From contig CM037470.1 in assembly GCA_021014325.1 (NCBI GenBank), forward strand, positions 1,674,001 to 1,738,000: 64,000 nt of DNA, given 5' to 3'. A model generated the notes under the pieces. That model saw only the letters and a list, made by a program, of their open reading frames with translations, was not told the origin of the DNA and searched no databases. Of the stretch, positions 45,164 through 55,801 are shown in pieces. Position 1 is the first letter of the stretch. Each line of letters begins with the position of its first letter. The position numbers and the translations under genes were made by a program. This stretch comes from Plazaster borealis. Its lineage: Eukaryota; Echinodermata; Asteroidea; Forcipulatida; Labidiasteridae.

Positions 45164-45606
45164 TTTAAAGGGATTGTGTACGTTCGGTAATTGGAACCCA
45201 CTGTTTGTTTCAATGCTATAGTTGTAGATACCGAAAAACTAACCTGGGAAAATTTCATTTATTATATATTATATTTATTGTCCAAACCAACAGCGGATGA
45301 ACCGCCAATAAGGTTAATTTCAAAAGGTGATAGCGTTTTTGAGATTTTGCCGAAAATCTGGAGCGGAATGTCCACGCAGGAAGACTTATCTGCAATTGGA
45401 ATACACAATCTGAGAAACGTTACTGCAGTAACGCTTCTCAGATTCAAATTTTGGGGGACAAAAAGTGATATCTTTTTCTATAACCGCAATACTAAAGAAA
45501 TGAAGTGAAAAGTTTCTCAAAATGCATTAAACTGTCCAAAGCTGCTATACTTCTTACCAAGTAAGTTTGTATTGCCATTAATTTTCAGAGTTCATATACC
45601 CTTTAA
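45164..45606 (-). mobile_element. Family A MITE (minus orientation) with insertion
   Basis: TTTAAAGGGATTGTGTACG to CATATACCCTTTAAG. The core at 45407-45444 is a 38-base palindrome with one mismatched pair and CTGCAG at its centre. About 55 bases (TTATTATATATTATATTTATTG ...) are inserted near 45260-45315. The 105-codon frame at 45191-45508 is repeat-borne. Confidence 0.85.
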
Positions 45607-46224
45607 GATGATAGAAATAAGCGTTTACTCCACAAACCCAATGAAGTAACAATTCTTAAAGCGAAAAACAAACCAATTCAGACAATCGACTTGTTGGGAT
45701 ACTTCCGTTTGTGCGAAGTCCGTCTTAGCTCATAACAAAACGAAAAGTACATCTCGGGCAGTTCCACAATTATTGTATTTCTATCACTAACAAATCTTGA
45801 TGTTTTCATTCCTTATTGATTAGTTTCCCATCTGATAGGCGGGTATCGATCTTGACTTTGCCATCTTTCATCAGCGTTTTTTTGAATCTTTGGTTAAAAA
45901 TACATCAGCTGTAAACCAGATAAGGTCTTAGCACACGCTTGAGTTGAATTACGAATACAGAAATGGCCATTGCTGACTCCATGAATTTCGTTTAAAACAA
46001 CGCCATTGACTTCCCTAAAGGCTATTTTAAACTTCCTTGCATTTGAAAGGTTGGGTCCTAATGGTGTTATTTTGATGGGTGCACGCCGCTTGTTTGGCAG
46101 GCTTAAATAAAAGTGACTAAATATATCTCAAGGAAGTTTCGATTCATAATATTTTGAAACAATGAGTTTGAAGATGTCGATCATTGAACCACGGTGAACT
46201 TAATACACATGTTATCTATACTGG
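45607..46224. other. Unassigned sequence
   Basis: No gene or repeat recognised. Confidence 0.45.
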
Positions 46225-46600
46225 TTAAAGGCATCGTACACATTTGGAATTGGAGCCTATTTTTTTGTTTCAAACCTATAGTTGTAAATATACCTTTTAA
46301 ACTAACCTGTGAAAATTTCATTTCAAAAGGTGGTAGCGTTTTTGAGATATTGCCGAAAATCTGGAGCGGTTATGTCCACGCAGGAAGAATAATCTGCATT
46401 GAAATACACGCTCTGAGAAGCGTTACGCGTAAATTTTTTGGAGGATAAAAAGTGAAATATTTTTCCATAACCGTAGTACTTCAGCGTGAAAAGTTTCTCA
46501 AAATGCATTTTACTATCCAAAACTGCTGTACTTCATACCAAGTAAGTTTGTATTGCCATTAATTATCAGAGTCATTACCAAACGTGTACAATGCCTTTAA
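46225..46600 (-). mobile_element. Family A MITE with one palindrome arm deleted
   Basis: TTAAAGGCATCGTACACATT to CGTGTACAATGCCTTTAA. The core reads CTGAGAAGCGTTACGCGTAA and then goes straight into ATTTTTTGGAGG, so the second arm is missing. Confidence 0.88.
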
Positions 46601-46645
46601 CAAAATACACGATTTATTATCAGAGCAGTAGGCTGAACTTCAATT

Positions 46646-46819
46646 TGATTATTCTTCCTGCGTGGACATAACCGCTCCAGATTTTCGGCAATATCTCAAA
46701 AACGCTACCACCTTTTGAAATGAAATTTTCTCAGGTTAGTTTTATGGTATATATCTATAACTATATAGGATTGAAACAAACAATAGGCTCCAATTACCAA
46801 ACGTGTGCGATGCCTTTAA
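46646..46819 (+). mobile_element. Half of a family A MITE
   Basis: It begins at TGATTATTCTTCCTGCGTGG, just outside the palindrome, and runs to CGTGTGCGATGCCTTTAA. It lies only 45 bp from the complete copy and in the opposite orientation. Confidence 0.85.
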
Positions 46820-46949
46820 CAACAAATTTCTTCGTGTGTCATTTGAAATTGTTTTGTGTGTTTATATACCTACTTCTGACAGTGTTGATCAACGGTCAGC
46901 CTCTCACCATAATGGAGTATTTGCAATTATGATAGGTCAGAATATTAAT

Positions 46950-47350
46950 GTATTTTCTTGCGGCACTCGGGCACACACCTCCGCGAGCAATCAGTAACAA
47001 GCTCATTCAAAGTGGACAGTTCGATCGTAAATAAACTCGCGCCCATTTCTGCTTTCTGTTTTCCCGCTCTGCCTGCTGCACATCTGCACGTGTTTTGTAA
47101 ATAACTTCCTTCCGTTCGGCATTGTAATTCTCCTCCCACATGCCAGGTGTTTCCCTGACCGCCGGATAATACCCCCGCCATTGGAATTGATAAATCACCG
47201 TTCGTGGTGAGGGGAATCAAAGACGGTTTTTTTCGGTTTGCGATTGGCTGATTTTGACTTCGTAGCTGAGAAATTCAGCTGTGGATTGTAGCGTATTTCC
47301 GCGCGCATCCTGCCCTATCGAGATACCCGGATACGAGATTAATGCTCTAA
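46950..47350. other. GC-richer unique island; possible exon or CNE
   Basis: No similarity to other parts of the window, and GC above background. The minus strand has two overlapping frames: one from ATGGCGGGG near 47184 to about 46945, the other at 47007-47198 containing WRGYYPAVRETPGMWEENYN. Only one could be real and I recognise neither. CACGTGTTTTGTAAATAA near 47086 contains an E-box and a forkhead-like word. It could be an exon, a promoter or conserved non-coding DNA. Confidence 0.25.
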
Positions 47351-48259
47351 TAACCTAAATGTTTTTTCACTTCTGATCTGGTTTGATTCAGGTGAGGCAC
47401 GGTAAGAGATTATAAGATAATTCCCTCATAATCTAGGATCAGTTTAGTAATCTGTTTAAGACGGCACTTTTGTTTTCACTGGGCAGGAATCAATCAAGTC
47501 GAGTGCCCACGTGACGTTCTTAAAAACCTGGCGGGAAGCTGTGGATTAAAAGTGCGATAATTGCTTATCTCGTTGGCCTAAATCAAAGGAAATTGAAAAT
47601 GCCTATTATCAAATTACTTTCAACAGAATCCTTGCGCATGCCCTGATATAGATTATGTTAATAGTGTACATGATGGCATAGTTTGACTGGAACGAAGTAC
47701 CATACGGGCTTTTATCAGTAGGAATTAAACATTTCCACTGAGGAAAGTAATTAGCTTGACAGTAACACCAACTACAATGTTTATTTGCACACACAAACAA
47801 GAATTAAACAGTTAAATTTCAATAGAAATTGTTGACATTTTGTCACAGTAGATTTTATTTTCTCAATATTTTAGATTCACTTTTTCTTTTACCTTGAGTA
47901 CCCGAGGCTACCCTTTTCAATTCAAAAATTATCTTAAGATAGGCCTAAATTAATTTATCCCAAAAGCCTAGTATTGAAAACACAATGCTAACAAAATAAT
48001 TTTTATTGGGGTCAATGTCATCACTATCCTTTAAAATTTTAGTACCATCAACAGCTCGGACAGCATAATTATCAAAAGACACGAAAAAACAAAATCAAGG
48101 TCTACTAAAAGACAAAGCTCATTCTTGTATCCCTGACAGCTTTAATCAGACGTGAATTGACAAGGTTTGACGTAAGTTCTTAAACCATGGACGTCCATTG
48201 CCACCATCAGACTCATCGTCTCAAGGTTGTGTAATTACATTTTCATTCGGAATCAATCC
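47351..48259. other. Unassigned sequence
   Basis: CCTGGCGGGAAGC near 47530 contains an E2F-type GGCGGGAA. Nothing else recognised. Confidence 0.45.
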
Positions 48260-48491
48260 AACCTCGTCCCCATGGTTTACTTGATTTCCAACCATGTTTA
48301 CAATAGTAAACCCTGGGAGGGAAACTCGAGGAAAACGTAAACATGTTAAGTTGTACTCATTCAGTATTCACCATGTTCACAGCCAGACTATTCTAATTTG
48401 TATCCAAAATTGTTGGATATGCAAATTATCCAATACCAGGGTGAGAGAGCGGTCAACCTCGTACTGCTCGACACACCTTGGGGACGAGGTT
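48260..48491 (+). mobile_element. Family J MITE, copy 1
   Basis: It opens AACCTCGTCCCCATGGTTTAC and closes CCTTGGGGACGAGGTT. The flanks GGAATCAATCC (48249-48259) and GGAATCAACCT (48492-48502) are an imperfect duplication of 8-10 bp. The interior shares TTTACAATAGTAAACCCTGG, GCCAGACTATT and GGTGAGAGAGCGGTCAACC with the reversed copy at 49070. Confidence 0.88.
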
Positions 48492-49069
48492 GGAATCAAC
48501 CTTGCTTGTTATACGCTCTAAATTCAGAACGGGATGCCACCAAGAGGTGGGGGGCTACAATCTGTGAAAGGTGGATTATTGAATTATTGGGATAGATTTC
48601 TTGCACATGGATCTAACAAGGGAATAAGATAAATATATTTCAACCCAATCGGAGAGTGCACTGTCCACTCTCCCTTATTAAAATGGATGTTGTTTTTATT
48701 CTTCATGTTTCATTAAATATATTCCAGGATAATTTTAACCAAACTTCTTTCCCTTCTCCGCATTTGTCTTGAATGAGATACAGGGTTTGCCCTTAACTTT
48801 TTCAGTGACTAGCCAGCAGGACAAGTTAGCTTGTCATTTCACTGGTCCACCAGTTTTTTCACTGGTCCATATGTTAAGGTTTTCTTTCAACATTGTCATT
48901 AGCATGGAACCTGTAGTTTTAACTGATGTGAAGTGGTTTACATGTAGCGATGGGACTTATGCAATAAACTAACCAGCATGACTAGTTGGACAGAATTCTG
49001 ACTGGTCTTCGGGTATTTTAGCTGGCATTTGGCCAGCGAACCACTGTTAAGGTAAAACACTGAGATAGC
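48492..49069. other. Sequence between the two J copies
   Basis: It contains loosely repeated ACTGGTCCA / AACTTTTTCAGTGACTAGCC phrases (48805-49045). No gene is supported. Confidence 0.4.
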
Positions 49070-49345
49070 AACCTCGTCCCCATGGTGTGTCGAGCAGTAC
49101 GAGGTTGACCGCTCTCTCACCCTGGTATTAGATCATTTGCATATCCAACATTTTTGGATTCGTATGCAAATTAAAATAGTCTGGCTGTGAACATGGTGAA
49201 TACTGAATGAGTACAACTTAACATGTTTACGTTACACTTTGGTACACCAGTCGTTGTCCAATCATGGTCCAAGTAAGGAGTTCCCTCCCAGGGTTTACTA
49301 TTGTAAACATGGTTGGAAATAAAGTAAACCATGGGGACGAGGTTG
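49070..49345 (-). mobile_element. Family J MITE, copy 2, with 10-bp target duplication
   Basis: AACCTCGTCCCCATGG to CCATGGGGACGAGGTT, reversed relative to copy 1. CTGAGATAGC occurs exactly at 49060-49069 and 49346-49355, a 10-bp target duplication. It holds about 45 bp (CACTTTGGTACACCAGTCG ...) absent from copy 1. TIR plus a 9-10 bp duplication fits a MULE-type MITE (inference). Confidence 0.92.
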
Positions 49346-49442
49346 CTGAGATAGCTATATTATGTCAAGCCTCAACACGCAATGCTTGCTCATAACAGAA
49401 GGCTCGTACCCCTCCAATGTATACAATGTCACAACACCGGTA

Positions 49443-49865
49443 CACTCTAAAACCCTCCAGGCCAGAATTGACCCGGAATCCAGGTTCTATAGGGAGCCTG
49501 GCCCATTTCGGGATCAAACTGACCCGGAAAGCGGCTAAACAATGAGGTTTAAACTCGGATTCTGCGTCAGTTTGACAAATTTCTGTGTAATTTCGGACAC
49601 AGAATTCGGGTCATACTGACCCAAAAATAAATGGGTCAGGCCCCACAGGAACCAGTTCCGGGTAAATAGACCTTATGCATTGACGTCATCCAGCCGCCAT
49701 CTTAGAGGTAAAACGATGACGAAACAATCGAAACGCACAAATTTGTACGCGCGGCGCACAGGATTGGCCAATGAACAACCTCCTTTTGACCTCTAGGCGA
49801 GGGCGCCCTACTGTTATGACATCATGTGCATAAGGTCTATTCTGACCTCTTGAAGTTTTTCGAGT
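49443..49865. mobile_element. Family D MITE, copy 4, carrying a nested MITE
   Basis: The left end CACTCTAAAACCC and the GACCCGGAATCC / GGGTCAGGCCCC body are family D. The right part resumes at TTCTGACCTCTTGAAG after the insertion at 49669-49837. Confidence 0.82.
49669..49837. mobile_element. Nested TA-flanked MITE
   Basis: TA + GACCTTATGCATTGACGTCAT at the left and ATGACATCATGTGCATAAGGTC + TA at the right: inverted ends of about 22 bp with TA flanks, as in Tc1/mariner-type elements. It carries a CRE-like TGACGTCA and a YY1-like GCCGCCATCTT. The 96-codon frame at 49686-49976 (-) crosses it and is not a gene. Confidence 0.88.
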
Positions 49866-50171
49866 CAAGGGCTTTGTCACTGCAGTGTAACAGATTGTCA
49901 AATTGCTTCCTGTGAACTGTCTAACAATGATATTCACATATATGGATAGTGTTTTAAACAAACCACAGCAAAACACCTACCAACAATTCACGACTTTGGT
50001 TTGTATAACCCGACGCTGTTGACTTCTACTTTAGTTTACACAACTATGTAGTTTTGTTCATAGGTTATAAAGCAGTCCGTTCCGTCTTTATCCTTACTGC
50101 TATCCAGTGACACCTGATAAATTTAATTTTGAAAAAATTAAGCCGGATCTGCCTTGCCGGATGACCTTTAT
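49866..50171. other. Unassigned sequence
   Basis: Nothing recognised. Confidence 0.4.
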
Positions 50172-50270
50172 TTAGACCCTGACCTCCTTTTTCCATTCTT
50201 TTGTGAGTCCCTCCCCCCAACTTCCGAAATCTAACGGGTAGGTTTTGTAAGGTAATAGTGGTTCCGCCAT
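50172..50270 (-). CDS. Possible first coding exon (strong Kozak), unrecognised
   Basis: On the minus strand AAACATGGCGG places an ATG (50270-50268) in an excellent Kozak context overlapping a YY1-type ATGGCGG, a pairing often seen at translation starts of housekeeping genes. The frame runs 32 codons (start MAEPLLPYKTYPLDFGSW) to TAA. GAG|GTCAGG after codon 29 is an acceptable donor, which would make this exon 1 of a spliced gene heading left. TTTCATTTCCGCATG just upstream has an ETS-like core. No downstream exon or homologue was found, and a longer frame overlaps in another phase. Confidence 0.22.
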   Translation of the reverse strand: MAEPLLPYKTYPLDFGSWGEGLTKEWKKEVRV

Positions 50271-50650
50271 GTTTCATTTCCGCATGTTGTTGGGGGTTTA
50301 AGACATGCAGGCCATTTACCCTTGGAACCTATGGTGCGTCTTAAAAGGTCCGCTTTCACCTTTTTAGAGGTAGTTAATTTCAACCTTTTGTGGTGATTGA
50401 TGTTTTATCAGAGTATGACGTGCGCAGACATTGTAATGAAAAACAGCATTCTGACGGTTAGTTTATTGAAACAAATGGATCACCAAAAAGGACAAGCACT
50501 GGAGCCCGTATGCCTGAAAAGAATATGTGTACCGAGGAAGATGTTAAAGAAATATTGTTTTTTAGATAGGGTGGAAAACCCCCCAAAAGGGAGAAAACTA
50601 AATTCTCAGGGAAGTTATGAATCATATAAAGTAAAATTTCGGCTCGTTGG
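50271..50650. other. Unassigned sequence
   Basis: GGGTTTAAGACATGCAGGCCAT near 50294 resembles GGGTTTAAGACTTGCGGCCAAT near 16948. This is the upstream side of the exon candidate. No clear TATA box. Confidence 0.35.
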
Positions 50651-51178
50651 ACTGTGCAAGGCTCGCACGTATATTCGAACTTCCGGGACCATGTTGGTCC
50701 CAGCCATTTCAGTTTTACGTGTCCGCGATTTTGTTTCTTCAAATACTTTAGTTTAACGATGTTTATGTCTATAACAATTTTGCCGTGAAATTTTATGAAA
50801 GTAAAATAAATACAACAAATCAACAAAGACAACCCGAGAACAAGACTTGATATCTGTTTCCGGTCACTTGTAAACAATTAAGAATTTTGCCCAACTGATG
50901 TTTAAAGTATCATTAAACCTAGGTAATGGTCGCACAATTGGGCGTGATTGGCAAATGGGGCTTCTAGCATCCTCGCCCCAAGTTTAAGTTCAGTGTAAAT
51001 ATTAATTTTAACAACACATTTATATTATTTAAAAATTGAAATTGTGTTTTCAACCAAGTGCTATGGGTATTTTTATTTTTCAAGAATTCAATTTCAAAAG
51101 AAGATTTAATTTCATATAAAAATGTAGTCTTCGTTCGAGTTGTTTACTCGTTTTCGATACGCGCGAGGCTTGCACAGT
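50651..51178 (+). mobile_element. Family G inverted-repeat element, copy 2
   Basis: ACTGTGCAAGGCTCGCACGT at the left and ACGCGCGAGGCTTGCACAGT at the right. The left 240 bp is the reverse complement of the right part of copy 1 at 20578. The 139-codon frame at 50458-50877 (-) and the 119-codon frame at 50397-50756 (+) overlap it; neither shows a transposase signature. Confidence 0.78.
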
Positions 51179-51855
51179 CTATTGACTGCCACTTTGAAGT
51201 TATGTTTCTTCAACTGTTTTCCCAACATGCTACTACAACTTCCCAACATGGGATGGTTAATTTGTTTCGTCTTTCACATTAATGTGTTTAATAATTTTGA
51301 TATTCTTTTTTATTTTAAGATTTCTTTGGATACTAGGCCAGGTATTTTCACTTGATGGATAAAGGGCATCGTTGAAACTCACCAAAATAACATTGCATTT
51401 TATGTTGATTAATAATTCCATCCGTTTAATTTTATACCCGAAATGGAACCCTCTCCGCGTACCGTTCGATTCATTTGATCGCCTTTTATTCGACGTCAAG
51501 GAATTTCTTACGAGTTTTTAACAAGATTGCCCATCATTAAATTGTCAATAATGTACCAAGCCTATGAAGAGAGACATTATAAGCAACATTATTGACAGCC
51601 GTGTGCTGCAAAAATATTTTCACATTATTTTTTACTCGTTATCAATCATCCAGCTCTTTGGCTGCATAGCAATGCCTTAAATCAAGTACGAGGAGGGAAA
51701 AATGAAAACTTCCTTCTCATTATTTGTTAATATTGGTAAATACGAATGGCGTACCCTTGATGACATACACCAATTGATAAACTCTTTGTAAAGAGAGAAT
51801 GACAAATGCCACAGCATTACAATTAATGATCAAGGTCTCCATGGTCAGCGAAGAT
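51179..51855. other. Unassigned AT-rich sequence
   Basis: No gene or repeat recognised. Confidence 0.45.
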
Positions 51856-52258
51856 AATTAGGTTGCCTGCGTGGTTTCTCTGCCCTGAATTTCAACTCTG
51901 TGGACCCCAGTTACAACTCCACTTCCGACCGGAGCCTTGCATATGGATTTGGCTTTATGTGTTCTTATATAGGACTATGTTCTTGTAGGTAATTCTTAGC
52001 TGCTTTTGAATTTTAGTCGTGTATTTTTATTGTATGTGACCAGGACCCCAAGGGAGAACAGTTTATCGAAAACTGATGGGGCTACCCTGGTTGAATAAGA
52101 CGAAATAAATAATAGCGCCTAACTGATTACATGGGTTTTTCCCAAGTTGGGGTTTTCTTCCAACTAAAACTGAAGATTTCGTCAACATCTCCTATTCATC
52201 TTAGCATTGGCACTGTCGCATGTGCAATGAAATATATTATAATCAAATAAACAAAACA
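51856..52258 (+). mobile_element. SINE of the 32.7-kb type, split by a retrotransposon end
   Basis: The left part (TTTCAACTCTGTGGACCCC) and the right part (GATTACATGGGTTTTTCCC ... ATGTGCAATGAAATATA) match 32745-32990. The central 150 bp, about 51963-52118 (GACCAGGACCCCAAGGGAG, CTGATGGGGCTACCCTGG, ACGAAATAAATAATAG), is a copy of the retrotransposon 3' end seen reversed at 29388. The non-LTR end therefore inserted after the SINE. Confidence 0.72.
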
Positions 52259-52612
52259 CCCCTTGGTTTATTGATAACCAGCAACGAGTTTTTTTTTTAT
52301 TATAATTGATTGTCCCGCCCTTTTTATCTCATCAAATTGCTATTTTTATACACGTGCTTTTTCTAGCAGTTCTGTTTTTGTACATGCCCCATTTTTGTGC
52401 TTCTCTAATTGAATCTATTATATTGTACTGCTTTGTATGTTAACCTCATTGCTTCTTAATTGTTTTCATCTTTAGAACCTGTATTAATACTTCCCCCTAG
52501 TTTAGCCAAGGGCTGCGAGGGAAAAATAATTATTTCAATAAACCATGAATTATAATAATGATGTGTTTGTACACAGGAGGTGAGCCGTTAGTTGAACACG
52601 TCAGACTCTCAT
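52259..52612. other. Unassigned; probable retroelement tail
   Basis: 52480-52560 (TTCCCCCTAGTTTAGCCAAG, GGCTGCGAGGGAAAAATAAT, TTTCAATAAACC) resembles the 3' end of a retroelement, but no second copy is in the window. Confidence 0.35.
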
Positions 52613-53040
52613 CTTTAAAGGTTATCGTACACGTTTGGTAATGACTCTGAAAATGAAAGGCAATAAACACTTACTTGGTTTAATGGAGGTAGGACCATGG
52701 TTTGGTTAGAAGTACAGCAGCTTTGGATAGTATAATAAATTTTGAGAAAACTTTTCACTTCGAAGTTCTGCGGTTATGGAAAGAGATATCACTTTTTATC
52801 CCCCCCAAAATTGAATCTAAAAAGGCGTTACGGCCGTAAAGCTTCTCGGAGTGTGTATTCTAATGCAGATTATTCTTCCTGCATGGACATAACCGCTCCA
52901 GATTTTCGGCAATATCTTAAAAACGCTACCACCTTTTGAAATGAAATGTTCACAGGTTAGTTTTAGGGTATATATCTACAACTATGTAGGATTGAAACAA
53001 ACAGAGAGTTCCAATTACTAAACGTATACAGCACCTTTAA
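52613..53040 (+). mobile_element. Family A MITE with small insertion
   Basis: TTTAAAGGTTATCGTACACG to CGTATACAGCACCTTTAA. About 30 bases (TTTAATGGAGGTAGGACCATGG) are inserted after TTACTTGG. The core palindrome is degraded. Confidence 0.87.
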
Positions 53041-53180
53041 TAAGTCCATTAGCCTGGATTACTATGCGTCGGCATGAGACCCCCAAACCGTATCTGATAA
53101 GTGCATAGACCTATTGAATCAAACAGTGGTTATGAATGTGCTCTCCAATCGTTGGTAACCCGTTAAATCACATTTCACAG

Positions 53181-53305
53181 ATGATGTAATGCGCGAGGAA
53201 ACGTATTCGATGACAATCGATGATGAGCGCCCTCCACGGCTGAACATCGATCTTCCTTTTGCATTCCGTGGACGACGGGTACGGCAGGAAACCCAAATAC
53301 CCTAG
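53181..53305 (+). CDS. Possible exon after an acceptor-like site
   Basis: CACATTTCACAG ending at 53180 resembles a splice acceptor. From 53183 the frame is open to TAG at 53303 (upstream open to 53159) and reads through GC-richer unique sequence with a protein-like composition (includes MTIDDERPPRLNIDLPFAF). GGTACGG near 53278 could be a weak donor. No homologue recognised and no partner exon. Confidence 0.2.
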
Positions 53306-55110
53306 GGATCACGTGTATACAGTCCGGAACCCCTTCCCTACTTCATATATGACCAACATTAATGGGAGAATGGGAACTTGTTATCATGCAGGACATTAAA
53401 GTCAGAGTACCCTCCATTTTCTTTTTTTTCAAAATGATCACGAAATCATAAATATTTCATACAAAATGTTACTCTAATGTGAAATATTTTTGCAAGCAAA
53501 GTTATGCTTAACACATTTTTGTTTTCTGAGTGATGTTTGAATCCATGGTCTGGATTATAAGAAAAACTATAGTAGTAAACTTGCAGGTAGTTGCATGTAT
53601 AAACTCTTTCCCAGCAGCTGATGTTTTGGCAAAATTCTGTGCGACGGAGCATTATGTCCGGACTGTGGTTATTAATATTTCTGGGGAAATATTTTGTACG
53701 TTTCGAACATAAATTTATTACAGCTATAAAGAAGTGCCATTTTCAATTATTCTCAGCGGACTTGTATATATAAAAAATGTAATTTGTTTCGTTTATTGAC
53801 TGCTACAGTTTAAAAAATTTATTTGTAATAAAGACCAATGAACTTTGATTCCGCCACTCTGGTCTTCTCATTCCGCCCGACTAGACTTTGCGAATTTCTT
53901 CCAAGCGAAACAAAAGAACTTGACACCCAATAAAAATGTGCTTTGTGCCCGTGGGATCACTTGTGACTTTTTTTCCCCGATTAGATTTTTTTCCCCGCGA
54001 TTATCTCCGCAAGAAGACGCTGCCTGATTGCCGACCACTTTAAATTGTTATCAATTTATTAACTGCGGCTCCTCCCGACACAGTAGCGGCAACAGACGGG
54101 TGGCGTTGTGGTAAATTGACACGTCACAAACAAATACCGAGCAATCCATCTCAGTACATTGAAGGAACAAAAAGAGCGGCAGGGAATTTTTTTTTACTGT
54201 CAGTTCTTGTTGTCTTTAAGCTATGAGTTCAATAGAAGGGTATCAGGTTGCGCACAAATTCATATTGAGTTGAGGAGTTAATGCGCATGTGGGCACGGTT
54301 ATCATAACTAGAGGTATTACGCGCCCACACTTCGACCTGAAAACACAACATCACTTGTGTGTAGATTTCTGTCTCTTTAAATGGGTCTTGAAAGCTCAAT
54401 AAAAGAATACTAACTAAAAGACACGTCTAAATATACACTTGTAATTTGTAATTGGGACACATTTTTAACTAGTAAATACCCTATTTTGTCTTGATAATAA
54501 TGATAAATAATAATAACTTTTTATAAAGCGCTTTATCTATACGGGCGTTTTAAAATGTTCATTGAATAGAGGACCCCGATGGAAATAAGTCGTGTTTAAA
54601 CAGCTTTTTGGGGCTATCCATGGCTTTGTAATCAGTTTACTTTTAATATATGCTCTCTGTATGTTTGATTATAATGCCAAATCAAAATATTAGAACAATT
54701 TTGTAAACAATTCACAGAATAAATCAGCTAAAAAGACGAGATGCTTCATTATGAGACAAAAATCTCTAATGGTAGTCAATGGTTGCAGTTTGCATTATTT
54801 CTACATTTAATTTCAACCCCGGTCAAATGAGTGTATCAAAATTATCCACCAATTTGATTTGTCCGCCAAGGAGCCGTTTATTTTTATTTTCACAAAGCAG
54901 GCACGTTCGCACGTGGACGACTACTGTCTGGTCCATTCAACTTTGTAATCATCCAAATCGTATCAAGTTTAAACCCAGACGCAAAGTAAATAGATCTATT
55001 AACATACGATAATGAATCAACGTCGATACATGCACATTGGATTACCTAAGCGAACCATTTGTGTTTGCAATAACCACAATATGCGTTGAGGTGAATCTGA
55101 CGAAGGGGGG
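53306..55110. other. Unassigned; GC-richer around 53840-54330
   Basis: 54497-54545 has an AATAATAA ... TATAAAGCGC head of the dispersed TATATAGCGC type. The frames at 53446, 53530, 53845 and 54779 show no recognised motif. Confidence 0.45.
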
Positions 55111-55261
55111 TACACTGCAAAAGCTGGGTGTTGTCAGATAAAAAATAAATTCTGACGAAACAATTACAGTGGTGGATGTCAATTTTGATTCTCTCTGTGG
55201 TATGTATATGCAACAACACATATTATTGTGTCAATTTTAACACCCGAGTTTTTGCAGTGTA
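55111..55261. mobile_element. Family H MITE, short copy
   Basis: TA + CACTGCAAAAGCTGGGTG to CACCCGAGTTTTTGCAGTG + TA. It is about 85 bp shorter than the copy at 18463. Confidence 0.9.
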
Positions 55262-55746
55262 CCACGCATGTTTTCTGTGCTAACGATTCGGGTCGATCAA
55301 ACTAAGCACTACGGTACCGGTACTCTTAAAAAAAAAAGTTCATTTTGCTGAGTAAATAATATTTTGTATATTAAATTATTATTATGTTGGGTTTGAAGCA
55401 CTTCATGGTTGAGCCATCCAATCTAGAAAGGTTCGTGGTACCACAATGTACATGAAAGCTGTCTCTGTAAAGAACTGGTGGTGCAACAAAAACTCGACGT
55501 TGCGATCAGAATGCTTTGGTCGTTTCTGGAGAAAGGTGGGGAAAGGGTTTAGTGTTTCTTTTATTTTTACACAGTCTGATGAGTAGATGTCTTCCAACAC
55601 TAAAGATGATGGGTCCATTGTGTGGGTAGGTTTTGAGCTGCCGGTTTTTTTTTTTTGGTTTTTTTTTTTGGGGGGGGGGGGTGGCACGCCTGTAGTCTCC
55701 ATCAAAATCCAACTCCAGAAACATCAAGACGTTAAGATTAAGATGG
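55262..55746. other. Low-complexity and unassigned
   Basis: A T11GGT11/G12 block at about 55645-55685 drives the frames at 55403-55799 (Lys/Pro/Gly runs), which are artefacts. Confidence 0.6.
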
Positions 55747-55801
55747 TACACTGCAAAAACTGGGGTGTTAAAACTGACACCATGGGTTTTGTCACATAAA
55801 C
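55747..55801 (+). mobile_element. Family H left-end fragment
   Basis: TACACTGCAAAAACTGGGG, TGTTAAAACTGACACCATG and TTTTGTCACATAAAC, then the element stops. It is preceded by the same 25 bp as the 39911 copy. Confidence 0.8.

Noticed and set aside
50458..50877. Longest open frame (139 codons, minus strand)
   Set aside because: Much of it lies in family G element sequence shared with 21000-21277, where the frame is not conserved; no domain is recognised.
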